A stretch of 64,000 nucleotides of DNA from an uncultured Victivallis sp. (GTDB taxonomy: Bacteria; Verrucomicrobiota; Lentisphaeria; Victivallales; Victivallaceae): the NCBI GenBank assembly GCA_944389935.1, contig CALXOE010000015.1, positions 1 to 64,000 of the forward strand, given 5' to 3'. Shown here one piece after another: positions 50,903-60,794 of the stretch (the stretch's first letter is position 1; the number at the start of each line of letters is the position of its first letter). The translations under genes and the position numbers were made by a program. Under the pieces are notes generated by a model that was not told the origin of the DNA, searched no databases, and worked only from the letters and a program-made list of their open reading frames with translations.

Positions 50903-52810
50903 TTATTTCTCGGAAGAATCCTCCGGCTTGCCGCCGCCAAGTCCGCGCAACAGCAGGTTCGTCACCTCTTTCGCAAACGCCGCCGGATCCGGCAACGGAC
51001 TGCCCTCCGTCAACAGCGACTGATCAAACAGCAATCGCGCATACGTCTTGAGCTCCGGCGCGTTCTCGTTGGCGGTGTACACCTTGAACAGTGCCTCGAT
51101 GAGCGGATGTTTCGGATTCAACTCGAGAATCCGCTTGCTCTCCGGAATCTCCTGGTGCATCGCCTTGAAAAGCCGCTCCAGGTGCGGAGAAAGCGCGTTC
51201 CCCTCCGTGATGAGACAGCACGGACTGTCCGTCAACCGCGCCGAAAAACGCACTTCGCTGACCTTGTCCCCGAGCGTCGTCTTCAGGAACTCCAGCAGCT
51301 TCGCAAACTTCTCCTGCGCACTCTTGAGCAGATCGGCAGAACCCTCCACCTCGAAATCACCTTTCGCAACCGACTTGAAGTTCTTCTTCCGGTACTGGAA
51401 CATCTGCTGCATGATCCAGTCATCGATCGGATCGGTCATGAAAAGAACATCATATCCCTGCGACCGGAAATACTCCAGCGCCGGCGACGAGGCGACCGAT
51501 TCGCGCTTCTCACCCGTGATATAGTAGATCTCTTTCTGGCTCTCCGGCATCGCCGCAACGTATTCGCCGAGCGTAATCATCTTGCCGGGCTCCGTGTTCA
51601 TCGACTCGTACATCACGAGATCCTTGAGCTTCTCGGCATTCGCGTAATCCGTGTGCAACCCCTCTTTCAGGATGCGGCCGAACTCACGGAAGAATCCCGC
51701 ATAGGTGTCGCGCTCGTTCTCAAGCATCTTCTTGAGTTCCGAAAGCAGCCGGCTCACAATCGCTTTCTCAATCCGGCGCAGCTGCGGATTCTCCTGCAGA
51801 ATCTCACGCGACACGTTCAGCGGCAGATCACTCGAATCGACGACACCCGCCACAAACCGCATGTAGTCCGGAATCAGCTCCTTGCACTCGTCCGTGATGA
51901 ACACACGCTTCACGTAAAGCTGCAAACCTCGCTTCTGAATCTCCGGCATCAGGAGATTGAACGGCGCCTCTTTCGGCAGGAACAGCAGTGCCTTGAATTC
52001 ACTCGTCCCCTCCGCAGCGATGTGAATCGCTTTCAGATAATCGCCGCCCATGTGCGAAAGATGGCTGTAGAAACTCTTGTACTCCTCCTCGGTGATCTCC
52101 GACGGCTTGCGCAGCCAGATCGCTTTCTGGGAGTTCAACACCTTATCCTCAACGGTCTCGCTCTTGTCCTCGTTGATCTTCTTCATCGGCAGAATGATCG
52201 GATAGGCGATGAAGTCCGAATAACGGCGCACGACTTCGCTGATCTTCCAGCTGTCGAGGTATTGCAGCGCGTCGTCTTTCAGGAAAAGCGTGATCGTCGT
52301 ACCCTGATCGTCGCGGGTCGCGGCGTCGATCTCGTAGGTGCCCTCCCCCGTGCTCGACCACTTCACCGCCGGAAGGTCGCTGCCGGCTTTCTTCGTGATC
52401 AGCTCGACCCGGGAAGCGACCATGAACGCCGAATAGAATCCGACACCGAACTGGCCGATCAGTTCCGGCAGCGGCTCCTTGTTATCTTTCTGCTCCTCGA
52501 GCATTTTGAGGAACGCTTTCGTGCCGCTCTTGGCGATCGTACCGATGTTTTCGACGACCTCCTCCTCGGTCATACCGATGCCGTTGTCGCTGATCGTCAG
52601 CGTCTTGGCATCCTTGTCCACCGCGAGGCGAATCTGCCAGTCCCGCACGAGTTCCGGCCGGGTCAGGCTCTCAAAATGCGCCTTGTCGATCGCGTCAGCC
52701 GCGTTCGCAATGAGTTCGCGCAGGAAAATATCGCGGTTCGAGTACAAAGAGTGAATCATCAGATTCAGCAGCTGTTGCACTTCTGTTTTGAATTCCATGT
52801 TTTTCGACAT
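50903..52810 (-). CDS. htpG: Molecular chaperone HtpG (Hsp90)
   Basis: A 635-residue cytoplasmic ATP-dependent chaperone. The N-terminal ATPase shows EFKTEVQQLLNLMIHSLYSN, the ATP-lid residues FLRELIANAADAIDK, ISDNGIGMT and GQFGVGFYSAF, all in the GHKL order. The middle domain holds VDSSDLPLNVSREILQ with the conserved Arg that contacts ATP. The C-terminal dimerisation domain ends in a charged tail. The start at 52810 (MSKNMEFKTEV) is the usual one; the frame opens nine codons earlier. Confidence 0.97.
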   Translation of the reverse strand: MSKNMEFKTEVQQLLNLMIHSLYSNRDIFLRELIANAADAIDKAHFESLTRPELVRDWQIRLAVDKDAKTLTISDNGIGMTEEEVVENIGTIAKSGTKAFLKMLEEQKDNKEPLPELIGQFGVGFYSAFMVASRVELITKKAGSDLPAVKWSSTGEGTYEIDAATRDDQGTTITLFLKDDALQYLDSWKISEVVRRYSDFIAYPIILPMKKINEDKSETVEDKVLNSQKAIWLRKPSEITEEEYKSFYSHLSHMGGDYLKAIHIAAEGTSEFKALLFLPKEAPFNLLMPEIQKRGLQLYVKRVFITDECKELIPDYMRFVAGVVDSSDLPLNVSREILQENPQLRRIEKAIVSRLLSELKKMLENERDTYAGFFREFGRILKEGLHTDYANAEKLKDLVMYESMNTEPGKMITLGEYVAAMPESQKEIYYITGEKRESVASSPALEYFRSQGYDVLFMTDPIDDWIMQQMFQYRKKNFKSVAKGDFEVEGSADLLKSAQEKFAKLLEFLKTTLGDKVSEVRFSARLTDSPCCLITEGNALSPHLERLFKAMHQEIPESKRILELNPKHPLIEALFKVYTANENAPELKTYARLLFDQSLLTEGSPLPDPAAFAKEVTNLLLRGLGGGKPEDSSEK

Positions 52811-53076
52811 ATCTCTCAATCCTCTCTGTGAAATCAAATCCGGCAGGTAAATACCGGCACTTTACAACTGAATTAAATGAAATATAATTTTTTTTGCAGA
52901 AAAATCAAGTCCCGCAGCCGTTCCCGGTTGGAAAAAAACAGAAAAGGGATTATAATCTATGAAGTTCATAAATTCGGGAGCATTCTAAAAAGGAACCGGG
53001 ATACCGGATTTCCAGCATTGCAACCGGCCGCGCCCGTCCATCGGGTCCGGCCGCGAAAACGGGAAAAGATGGAGTC

Positions 53077-55167
53077 ATGAGCGAACAAATCGAAAATCCC
53101 CGGGCCGCATCCGGCGGCATGTCGGACACACTGCGCGAACAACTTCACCAGCGGGAGGAAGTGTGCTGCAAACTCGAGGCGCTGCCTCAGAGCGCGACGG
53201 AAGATTATCCGGCCCGGCTGGAAGAACTTCGGACCGAATGGCAGAACCTCCCGGAGATTCCGCCCGAATATGCCGAGATCCTCGACAAACGATTCGCCGC
53301 CGCGGTAAAAAATGCGGAAGAGGGCGCCGCAGCCGTGGAACAGCGCCGCAGAGAACACCTTGCGAAAATCAACGAATCGGTCGAACTGCACCAGAAGCTC
53401 GACGCTCTGCTCGCAGCGGGAGAGCTCGTCACGCCCGCCGAAGTCGAAGCGCTCGGGAAGAAGTGGGAGGCATGCACCGCCGGTCTCACTTCCGAAGAGT
53501 CCGCGGCAGAGGCCTTTCTGGCGAAATTCCAGCCGCTCAAGGAACGCATGGAGGCCGAACAGGCCGCCGAAAACGCCCGTTCCGAAGCCGCGGCCAAACT
53601 GACCGATGAGCTCATTGCGCTGACCGCGGGCGAAGATATGGATCTGCTCAAGGAACGCAAAGCCGCCATCGATGAGGCATACAAGGCCCTCGGCAAAGTC
53701 GCCAAACATGCTGCCGACCAGTACAACGACGCCCGTCACAAGGCGGATGCACGGCTCGCACAGCACTATCAGACGCTCGATCTCGCCCGCTGGGCGAGCT
53801 TTACGCTCAAACAGGATCTCTGCGACGAACTCGACCGGCTCAATAAACTGCCGGAAAACGAACTGCCGAAAGCCGCCAGGCGTCTGCAGGAACTCCGCGA
53901 AAAGTGGAAACAGCTCGGCTCCGTCCCGAAAGTGAAAGCCGAGGAGATCAATCCGCGTTATCTGGAGTCGACACGCAAACTTCAGCACCGCATCGACGAA
54001 TATTACGCCCATCTCCGGCAGCAGCACAAGCAGGCCGCCGCCGCCAAGCAGGAGCTTTGCGAAAAGGCCGCCGCCCTGGCCGACTCGACCGAGTGGAACG
54101 CGACCGCCGCGGCATTCAAGGAACTTCAGGCCGCATGGAAGACCATCCCGGGCGCAGGCGCGCAGGAGAAAGCGCTGTTCACCGCATTCCGCGCATCCGC
54201 GGACAAGTTCTTCAACGCCCGCAGCGCGTGGTTCGATGAGCGCAACGCGAAGTTCGAGGCGGTCGCCGAAGTCAAGCGCAAACTCATCGCCGAGGCAGAA
54301 CAGCTCGCAGGCGAGTCCGGGGACTCCCCCGCCGCCGTACAGCGCGCCAAACAGCTCCGCAGCGAATTCATGAGCGCCGGGCGCGCCGGACGCGCCGAAC
54401 CGCAGCTCTCGGAACAGTTCAATGCCGCACTCGACAAGTTCTTCTCCGGGCGGCGTGAAGTGTTCGCCGGACGCGAAGAGCAGTCGAAGAAACTCATCGC
54501 CGAAATCGATGCCCTCGCCGCCAATCTCACAGACGCGGCAGCGGCCGATTCGCGTTACCGGGCGATCCGGCGCGAACTCAAGGAGCTCGGCTGCCGCAAA
54601 ACGTTCCAGCAGGAGATCAAAGCCGGGGAAAAATTCGAGAACGCCCTCGCCGCCGCCCGTTCCCGCGTAATCGCGGATAAACTCACGCTGGCGAAGAGCA
54701 TTGCCCGTTCGCTCGCCTCCGCCTGGGAGGAGGTTAAGGCCGGAACTCCGCTCGCCGAAGGGAGGCTCGCGATCGACCACCTCGACCGTTTCCCGAAACT
54801 CGCCGCCGCTGCCGCGTTGATCGGCCAGGCGGCAGCGGGCGACGACAAGGCGAAAGCGAAGCTCCTCAAATCGTTCGAGAGTGCCGCGGCAGAACACAAG
54901 CGGATCATCTCGGAACTCGAAAAACTTGTGGGAATCGAGTCGCCCGGGGAGTCGAAACCGGCTGTGGATGACGCCCTCGCCCTCGCCGCCGAACTCACGG
55001 CAGCGATCGCCGGGAACTTCGCCGCCTCCAGCGCGCACGAAAGCCGTCCGAAGAGCATCGACCCGAAGCAGCTCCTGGCGGAGTTCGCCAACGCCGGACT
55101 GCTTGAGCGCGACGCGCTCGAGGCGTCTTTCGAGCGGTTCGACAACGCTTACGGCAAAATCCGTTGA
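53077..55167 (+). CDS. DUF349 coiled-coil repeat protein
   Basis: A 696-residue, almost fully helical, charged protein. Several DUF349 units are visible: LREKWKQLGSVPKVKAEEIN ... YLESTRKLQHRIDEYY, then FKELQAAWKTIPGAGAQEK ... FFNARSAWFDERNAKFEAV, and FSGRREVFAGREEQSKKLIAEI. Each has the W-K-x-(I/L)-G-x-(V/I)-P and F-x-x-x-x-D-x-(F/F) pattern. The family's role is poorly known; E. coli members include stress-linked proteins. The start at 53077 follows GGAG. A terminator follows the stop. It lies alone between divergent htpG and argC. Confidence 0.85.
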   Translation: MSEQIENPRAASGGMSDTLREQLHQREEVCCKLEALPQSATEDYPARLEELRTEWQNLPEIPPEYAEILDKRFAAAVKNAEEGAAAVEQRRREHLAKINESVELHQKLDALLAAGELVTPAEVEALGKKWEACTAGLTSEESAAEAFLAKFQPLKERMEAEQAAENARSEAAAKLTDELIALTAGEDMDLLKERKAAIDEAYKALGKVAKHAADQYNDARHKADARLAQHYQTLDLARWASFTLKQDLCDELDRLNKLPENELPKAARRLQELREKWKQLGSVPKVKAEEINPRYLESTRKLQHRIDEYYAHLRQQHKQAAAAKQELCEKAAALADSTEWNATAAAFKELQAAWKTIPGAGAQEKALFTAFRASADKFFNARSAWFDERNAKFEAVAEVKRKLIAEAEQLAGESGDSPAAVQRAKQLRSEFMSAGRAGRAEPQLSEQFNAALDKFFSGRREVFAGREEQSKKLIAEIDALAANLTDAAAADSRYRAIRRELKELGCRKTFQQEIKAGEKFENALAAARSRVIADKLTLAKSIARSLASAWEEVKAGTPLAEGRLAIDHLDRFPKLAAAAALIGQAAAGDDKAKAKLLKSFESAAAEHKRIISELEKLVGIESPGESKPAVDDALALAAELTAAIAGNFAASSAHESRPKSIDPKQLLAEFANAGLLERDALEASFERFDNAYGKIR

Positions 55168-55183
55168 ATTCGACCAATGAACC

Positions 55184-55209
55184 GGCCGCCGGGAAAGCGG
55201 CCTTTTTTT
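55184..55209 (+). terminator. Terminator of the DUF349 gene
   Basis: GGCCGC, a seven-base loop, GCGGCC, then seven T. Confidence 0.85.
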
Positions 55210-55231
55210 CAAGAGAGCAAGGATACAGAAA

Positions 55232-56257
55232 ATGAAAGTCAGAGTTGCTGTTTTCGGAGCCTCCGGCTATGCGGGAGAGGAACTGCTGCGGATTCTTCTG
55301 CGGCACAGAAATGCGGAGGTGACGGCGATCACTTCGCGTAAAAGCGCCGGAGAACCGGTTTCGACCGTGTTTCCGCGTTTCACGGGTTCGGATCTGGTGT
55401 TCTGCGAACCGAACGTCGAAGAGATCGCGAAAAAATGTGACGCCGCAATTCTCGCGCTGCCGCACGGGCTCGCGACCGAATATGCGATTCCGCTGCTGAA
55501 TGCCGGGATCAAGGTGTTCGACATCTCCGCCGACTTCCGGCTCAAGAGTCCGGAAAAGTACAAGGAGTACTACAAGGTCGATCATCCCGCTCCGGAACTG
55601 CTGAAAAAAGCGGTCTATGGACTGCCGGAACGCTATCGCGAACAGCTTAAAACCGCCGACCTCGTCGCCTGTGCGGGCTGTTACCCCACCAGTTCGATCC
55701 TGCCGACCGCCCCGCTGCTCGCGGCGAAACTCGTGAGCCCGAAAGGGATCGTCGTCGCAAGCTGCTCCGGCGTGACCGGTGCGGGCCGCAAGGTCGATCT
55801 GCCCTACATCTTCCCGGAGTGCAACGAGAGTTTGAAAGCCTACGGCGTCGTCGGTCATCGCCATCTGCCCGAGATCGAGCAGGAGATGGCCTTTGCGGCC
55901 GGGCTGCCCGAGATGGCGATCAACTTCATCCCGCATCTCGCGCCGATGAATCGCGGCATCAACTCGACCATCGTCATGGATGCCATGCCGGGCACCACGC
56001 TTGAGAAGATCGGCGAAGTCTACCATCAGGCCTACGGCAGCGAACAGTTCGTCCGGATCCTGCCGCCGAAGCGCACGAGCGACACGAAATATGTCTTTAT
56101 GACCAACACCTGCGAGATCGGCTACAATCTCGATCCGCACACGAACAAGGTGATCGTCACAAGCTGCATCGACAATCTGACCAAGGGGGCGTCCGGTCAG
56201 GCGGTTCAATGCATGAACATCCGGTTCGGACTCGACGAGGCCGAGGGACTGATCTGA
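55232..56257 (+). CDS. argC: N-acetyl-gamma-glutamyl-phosphate reductase
   Basis: A 341-residue NADPH enzyme of arginine synthesis. The N-terminal FGASGYAGEELLR (GxxGYxG) binds the cofactor. The catalytic Cys is in VACAGCYPTSSILPTAPLL, and the later HRHLPEIEQEM carries the base His. The end VQCMNIRFGLDE is standard. The ATG at 55232 has a weak AGGA site. No other arg gene is next to it; the gene lies just after the DUF349 terminator and 60 bases before the isomerase gene. Confidence 0.97.
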   Translation: MKVRVAVFGASGYAGEELLRILLRHRNAEVTAITSRKSAGEPVSTVFPRFTGSDLVFCEPNVEEIAKKCDAAILALPHGLATEYAIPLLNAGIKVFDISADFRLKSPEKYKEYYKVDHPAPELLKKAVYGLPERYREQLKTADLVACAGCYPTSSILPTAPLLAAKLVSPKGIVVASCSGVTGAGRKVDLPYIFPECNESLKAYGVVGHRHLPEIEQEMAFAAGLPEMAINFIPHLAPMNRGINSTIVMDAMPGTTLEKIGEVYHQAYGSEQFVRILPPKRTSDTKYVFMTNTCEIGYNLDPHTNKVIVTSCIDNLTKGASGQAVQCMNIRFGLDEAEGLI

Positions 56258-56317
56258 AGATCGAACGGGGGCGGATGATGACATCCGCCCTGATTTTGTT
56301 ATCCCGGGAGGATGATC

Positions 56318-57193
56318 GTGAAATCAATACCGGTTTCTCATTTTTTCAGTTGGCAGGAGTGCTCCGACCGTCTGCGTCCGCTGTTGATGCAGGAATTCTC
56401 GGTGAATGGAGCCGACCATCTGGTTCTGGCCGACTGCCTGCTGCGCAGAGTCATGCAGCGATTTGAGTTCGCTGAAACACTCCGGAAAGAAGCCCGGGAA
56501 GCCGGACTGACGTTCTGCGGCGCACATGCGCCGTTCGGCATCCATGAGGATCTCGACAATCCGCTTGCGGACGAACGCCCCATGATGATCGACCGTCTGA
56601 AACTCGTGCTCAAAATCGTGCGCGACTTCGGAGCAGAGAGCTGTACGATCCACGTCGGCAACGTGCCGTTCCGGGAATATTCGCTCGACGATTATCACAA
56701 CTGCATTCTGCAGTCGCTCGAGGCGCTGCTGCCGACGGCGGAAACGTGCGGAGTCGTCATCGCGATCGAGAACATCTGGTTTCCGACCAACACGCCGGAA
56801 AAACTGCTTGCGATCCTCGACCATTTCCGCTCACCGTTCCTCGGAATCTGTTACGATGCCGGACACGCGAATCTCATGGCAAAAGGGATGAACTTTCCTG
56901 AATCAGCCGCGCGGGACGGATGGAACGGCTGGACGGACGAGATTCCGTGGGATGACCGGATTCTCGAAAAACTCCTGCCCGGCATCGTGACCTGCCATCT
57001 GCACGACAATTTCGGGCAGTACGATAATCACAACCTCCCGGGCAACGGCAACATCGACTGGCAGCACGTCATGTCGACACTCGCCCGCGCCCCGAAACTG
57101 CGATGCCTCCAGAACGAAGTTGACTCCATCGGCAACCAGATTCCGATCGCAACGCTCTGCCGCACTTTCGATCGGCTCTCCGCCATGATGTGA
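56318..57193 (+). CDS. Sugar phosphate isomerase/epimerase family (AP2 TIM barrel)
   Basis: A 291-residue TIM-barrel protein of the xylose-isomerase-like/AP-endonuclease-2 superfamily. Metal-binding positions fit CGAHAPFG, TIHVGN, VVIAIENIW, CYDAGHANLM, CHLHDN and the late QNEVDS. It would isomerise or epimerise a sugar or inositol derivative. The GTG at 56318 has GGGAGG at a six-base distance and is preferred. The ATG at 56312 touches the GGAGG and is thus unlikely. The substrate is not clear. Confidence 0.88.
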   Translation: MKSIPVSHFFSWQECSDRLRPLLMQEFSVNGADHLVLADCLLRRVMQRFEFAETLRKEAREAGLTFCGAHAPFGIHEDLDNPLADERPMMIDRLKLVLKIVRDFGAESCTIHVGNVPFREYSLDDYHNCILQSLEALLPTAETCGVVIAIENIWFPTNTPEKLLAILDHFRSPFLGICYDAGHANLMAKGMNFPESAARDGWNGWTDEIPWDDRILEKLLPGIVTCHLHDNFGQYDNHNLPGNGNIDWQHVMSTLARAPKLRCLQNEVDSIGNQIPIATLCRTFDRLSAMM

Positions 57194-57213
57194 CTTTTTC
57201 CAACGGAAACTCA

Positions 57214-57254
57214 AGCGCCGGATGCGGTCTTCGCGTCCGGCGCTTTCTCTTTTC
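57214..57254 (+). terminator. Terminator of the isomerase-like gene
   Basis: AAGCGCCGGA, a 13-base loop, TCCGGCGCTT, then TCTCTTTT. Confidence 0.8.
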
Positions 57255-57364
57255 CGCTCTTCGATTCCGCTTTATTCGCCGGATCCCCCCTCACCTCTTT
57301 CATCTCCGTCTCTCAACTCCGAGCCGGGCTGAACTAACGATGTTTCCGGTCAAATTCCACGGAC

Positions 57365-57392
57365 TTGACTTTTTGAAAAAAAGATGTATAGT
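57365..57392 (+). promoter_or_regulatory. Promoter of the MATE-MarR operon
   Basis: TTGACT, 16 bases, TATAGT, 76 bases before the MATE start. Confidence 0.75.
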
Positions 57393-57424
57393 TTCATATA
57401 ATACCAACTCGGATTATACTATAT

Positions 57425-57445
57425 GGTACTTCACAGGGAAGTACC
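57425..57445. promoter_or_regulatory. Inverted repeat in the MATE leader, possible MarR operator
   Basis: GGTACTTC (57425-57432) and GAAGTACC (57438-57445) are perfect complements around five bases, between the promoter and the ATG. The regulator gene lies downstream in the same operon. Confidence 0.5.
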
Positions 57446-57467
57446 GGAAAACCTGCGGAGGTCTAAA

Positions 57468-58883
57468 ATGTTCAGAAACGACTCGAAAACCAGAAACGGG
57501 AAATTGTTTTTCCGCTATGCGATTGCGTCGACAATCAGCATGCTGACCGCCGGAGTGTACACGTTGGTCGACGGATTTTTCGTCGGCTGGGGGGCCGGGG
57601 ATACCGGTCTGGCCGCAATAAACGTAGCATTCCCGCTGTCTCTGCTGATCGTCGCCTGCGGCGAAATGATCGGCACGGGAGGAGCGGTGACCATTGCCCT
57701 GGCCCGCGGTCGCGGCAATCATCGCGCCGCGGACAGAATATTCGGAAATATGCTGCTTCTGCTGATTCCGGCGGAATTGTCGCTCATCCTGCTGCTTCCG
57801 TGGCTTGATCCGATACTGATTGCGGCGGGAGCTGCGCCGGAACTGCTCCCGGCCGCTCGCACTTATGTGCAGATCACAGCAGGAGGAGGATTCTTCATGA
57901 TGGCGACCGTCTGTCTGACAGCCGCCATGCGGAATGACGGAGCGCCGCGTCTGGCCATGGGAATCATGGTTGCGGGACTCGCAGCCAACATCGTCCTCGA
58001 CTATCTGTTCGTTCTGGTATTTCACGGGGGAGTGGCGGGGTCGGCCTGGGCGACGATTCTGGCTCAGATGATCTGTTTTCTGCTTGCGGTCTGTTATTTT
58101 ATTTCGGGTCGCTCGCACTTCAGAATCAACCGAACCATGTTCCGGCTTCAATCAAAACTCATGTGTCGTATTGTTACGGCGGGAATCCCGTCGTTCGGCG
58201 TTCAGATTTCCGTTGCGGCAGTCATCTTTCTGCATAATCGGCAGACACTTCTTTACGGCGGCGTCGCCGCAGTCGCGGCTTATGCGATCATCAGCTATGT
58301 CGAATCGACGATTCTCATGCTGCAACAGGGCATCGGCACAGGCATTCAACCTCTGGTCAGCTACCTGCAGGGAGCCGGAGAAAAAGAACGGCGCAACTCC
58401 ATCGCACGTCTCGGACTGGTCACCGCGATTCTGATCGGAATCGCGGGGACTCTGCTGTCCGCCGGAGGAAGCGGCATCATTCCCCCGCTTTTCAACGCCG
58501 GAACAGAAACGCTGCGTTTCGCCGAACGCGGATTGCTGATCAGCGCGGCGGTCTATCCGTTTCTCGGGTTGCAGAAAGTGTCGGAATCCTATTTTCAGGC
58601 AATCGGCCGGCCGGGAACGGCCTCTCTGCTGGTGTACCTGGATTGTTTCGCGCTGTTGCCGATTTCTCTGCTGCTGCTGCCGCATCTGTTCGGGACAGAC
58701 GGCATCTGGGCCGCCATGCCGGTCTCCAAATTGGGGATGGCGCTTTTGACGCTGCTGTTCTGGTTGCAGAGCCGGAACCGGGAGCGATTGCAGAAAATTC
58801 AAAATCCCCCGCCATTCCGAGCCGATCGCACTTTGCTTTTGCCGTCTGCCCGTGGTATAGTAAGAGGAGAGATCAACCTATGA
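57468..58883 (+). CDS. MATE family efflux transporter
   Basis: A 471-residue inner-membrane exporter with 12 transmembrane segments in two halves. The opening YAIASTISMLTAGVYTLVDG and GVAGSAWATILAQMI are typical of the DinF-like MATE subgroup, with the second half (GIPSFGVQISVAAVIFL, QQGIGTGIQPLVSY) repeating the pattern. It would export drugs or metabolites using a Na+ or H+ gradient. The start at 57468 follows GGAGG. A MarR-type regulator follows seven bases later, with an inverted repeat in the leader, a self-regulated drug-response unit. Confidence 0.93.
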   Translation: MFRNDSKTRNGKLFFRYAIASTISMLTAGVYTLVDGFFVGWGAGDTGLAAINVAFPLSLLIVACGEMIGTGGAVTIALARGRGNHRAADRIFGNMLLLLIPAELSLILLLPWLDPILIAAGAAPELLPAARTYVQITAGGGFFMMATVCLTAAMRNDGAPRLAMGIMVAGLAANIVLDYLFVLVFHGGVAGSAWATILAQMICFLLAVCYFISGRSHFRINRTMFRLQSKLMCRIVTAGIPSFGVQISVAAVIFLHNRQTLLYGGVAAVAAYAIISYVESTILMLQQGIGTGIQPLVSYLQGAGEKERRNSIARLGLVTAILIGIAGTLLSAGGSGIIPPLFNAGTETLRFAERGLLISAAVYPFLGLQKVSESYFQAIGRPGTASLLVYLDCFALLPISLLLLPHLFGTDGIWAAMPVSKLGMALLTLLFWLQSRNRERLQKIQNPPPFRADRTLLLPSARGIVRGEINL

Positions 58884-58889
58884 GGGGAA

Positions 58890-59351
58890 ATGAAAAACGA
58901 CAACGATATTGCGGCACGCATGCAGCGACTGTTCGATCTGTGGGGAAAATTTGACCGGGTCTACTTTAAAATCCTGCATCGCTGGAATCTCTCCTACAAC
59001 GCCTACCTGCTCCTGGAGGAGTTGTATCACCACCCGGAAGGTCTGGAACCCGCCGCGACTGCGGATCATTTGAGCATCCCGCGGCAAACCATGACTTTCG
59101 TGCTGGATTCCCTCGAACGCGAAGGGCATCTCGAGCGTCTGCCGCATCCCGCGGACCGGCGCCGCAAGCTGGTCACTCTGACTCCCCGGGGACGCAGCTT
59201 CGGCGAGGAAGTCGTCAACACCATTTTTGAAAAAGAACGAGCTGCCATGGAAGTGCTTTCTCCCGCCGAACAAGAGCAGCTCCTTGAAATGTACGAACGT
59301 CTTCAACGTGGTTTCGAGCACTCATTTCTCGACGAAACGGAACGCTCGTAA
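58890..59351 (+). CDS. MarR family transcriptional regulator
   Basis: A 153-residue winged-helix regulator. The recognition helix is in HLSIPRQTMTFVLDSLER, and the wing in PADRRRKLVTLTPRG. Flanking helices (MQRLFDLWGKFDRVYF at the start, LSPAEQEQLLEMYERLQ at the end) form the dimer. The start at 58890 follows GGGG. It probably represses the MATE gene in the same operon until a toxic ligand binds, an inference from the gene pair. Confidence 0.93.
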   Translation: MKNDNDIAARMQRLFDLWGKFDRVYFKILHRWNLSYNAYLLLEELYHHPEGLEPAATADHLSIPRQTMTFVLDSLEREGHLERLPHPADRRRKLVTLTPRGRSFGEEVVNTIFEKERAAMEVLSPAEQEQLLEMYERLQRGFEHSFLDETERS

Positions 59352-59402
59352 AAAAGGGGCGGCGCACCACTTTCTCCGGTACGCCGCCCCGCTTTTTCTC
59401 CA

Positions 59403-60794
59403 TCAGCGTGCGAGCGAACAGGGCCCGCCCACGCAACCGCCCGTACAGGCCATGACTTCCACGAAGTTGCCGGGAAGTTTTCCCTTGGCGTAGAGCTTCA
59501 GCAGATTCACGGACTTGCGGTCGAGACCGTTGATGAACTTTTCATCGATCTTCGGGCGCGTATCGTCCGGTTTCTCCTCGCCGATCTCCTGCAGAATCGC
59601 CTGCGAGACACCGCAGCTCTTTGCGAAGTTCCGCGCATAACTCGCGGCGGGATGCTCCAACGGCTGCGCCTCCAGCGAGATCACGTCGATCTCTTTCGCG
59701 GCCAGCAGCGCGCCGAGTTCCTCAAACGTCATGACGAAATCGACGTTCGGATCTTTCTGCGCCTCGCGCCGTTTCGCGATGCACGGACCGATGAACACTT
59801 TCACCGCATTCGGATGCGCTTTCGCCGTGATCTGCCCCGCATAAGCCATCGGACTCGGCGTGGAAGAGACAAACGGAACGATATCCGGAATATGTCGTTT
59901 CGCCGCCTCGACCCAGGCCGGACAGCAGCTGCTGGTCATGAGAATGTCTCCGCGCGCCATCCGCTCAAAGAACTCCTCTGCCTCATGAGCCGTGGTCATC
60001 TCCGCACCGAGCGCCACCTCCATGATGTCCGAAAATCCGGCGAGCTTGAGCGCCGCAAAGAGCTGTTCAATCGTTCCCGGGAACTGGTCCGTGATCGACG
60101 GTGCAACCATCGCAATGACCTCTTTTCCCTCCTGCATCGCCTGCAGAATTCCCACAAGCTGCGACCGCTCCATGATCGCGCTGAACGGGCAGGCGCGGAA
60201 ACATTTCCCGCAGTAAATGCAGCGGTCGAAATCGATCCGCACGCGGCCGTCCTCCCCCTTGCCGATCGCCCCGACCGGACACGCATCCTCGCACGGCAGC
60301 GGATTGCGGATGATCGCATGATACGGGCAGACCGCCATGCACTTCCCGCAGTTGATGCACTTCGTCCGGTCGATCGTCGAACGCTGGTTCACAACCGCAA
60401 TCGCCTGCTTCGGGCACGCCCCGACGCAGGGACGCGCAAAACACCCGACGCAGCTGTTCGACACCTGCACATGGCTGTCCACGCAGCCGTGACAGCCGAC
60501 CGAACAGACCGACAACACCGGTTCCGTGTGATTGTTCCCGGCCTGCGCGTCAGTCAGATACTCCGCCAGCCGCCGCGATTCGTCCGTCTCCTCCTCCATG
60601 CCGAACCCCATCAGCGCCATCAGCCGATATTTCAGCATCGCCCGGTCCTTATAGACACAGCAGCGGACCGGTTCCTCCGTCCTCGGCCGCATCTCCACCG
60701 GAATTCGATCGATATTCTCTTTCAGGTCGCCGCTGAAAAATTCCTGAATGAAACGGATCATCAGCTGGCGGCGCGTCCGCTCCGCATTGTTCAT
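59403..60794 (-). CDS. Monomeric [FeFe] hydrogenase, group B-like
   Basis: A 463-residue iron-sulfur enzyme. A Cys-rich N-terminal part (CSVGCHGCVD, CVGCFARPCVGACP) precedes two 4Fe-4S ferredoxin motifs (CINCGKCMAVCP and CIYCGKCFRACP). The H-cluster motifs follow: L1 SSCCPAW (including the proton-transfer Cys), L2 FIGPCIAKRREA and L3 ACTGGCVGGPC. This set fits catalytically competent H2 metabolism. The ATG overlaps the small ferredoxin gene (ATGA). It is last in an operon with a PAS-type hydrogenase and a phosphatase. HydE/F/G maturases are not in this window. Confidence 0.9.
   Translation of the reverse strand: MNNAERTRRQLMIRFIQEFFSGDLKENIDRIPVEMRPRTEEPVRCCVYKDRAMLKYRLMALMGFGMEEETDESRRLAEYLTDAQAGNNHTEPVLSVCSVGCHGCVDSHVQVSNSCVGCFARPCVGACPKQAIAVVNQRSTIDRTKCINCGKCMAVCPYHAIIRNPLPCEDACPVGAIGKGEDGRVRIDFDRCIYCGKCFRACPFSAIMERSQLVGILQAMQEGKEVIAMVAPSITDQFPGTIEQLFAALKLAGFSDIMEVALGAEMTTAHEAEEFFERMARGDILMTSSCCPAWVEAAKRHIPDIVPFVSSTPSPMAYAGQITAKAHPNAVKVFIGPCIAKRREAQKDPNVDFVMTFEELGALLAAKEIDVISLEAQPLEHPAASYARNFAKSCGVSQAILQEIGEEKPDDTRPKIDEKFINGLDRKSVNLLKLYAKGKLPGNFVEVMACTGGCVGGPCSLAR

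Noticed and set aside
51107..52831. 574-codon plus-strand open frame over htpG
   Set aside because: Shadow of the chaperone gene; no domain.
52966..55212. 748-codon open frame on the minus strand over the DUF349 gene
   Set aside because: It is a mirror of the GC-rich, charged plus-strand gene. The translation is Phe/Glu/Arg-rich without domains, and it covers a terminator and the start of argC.
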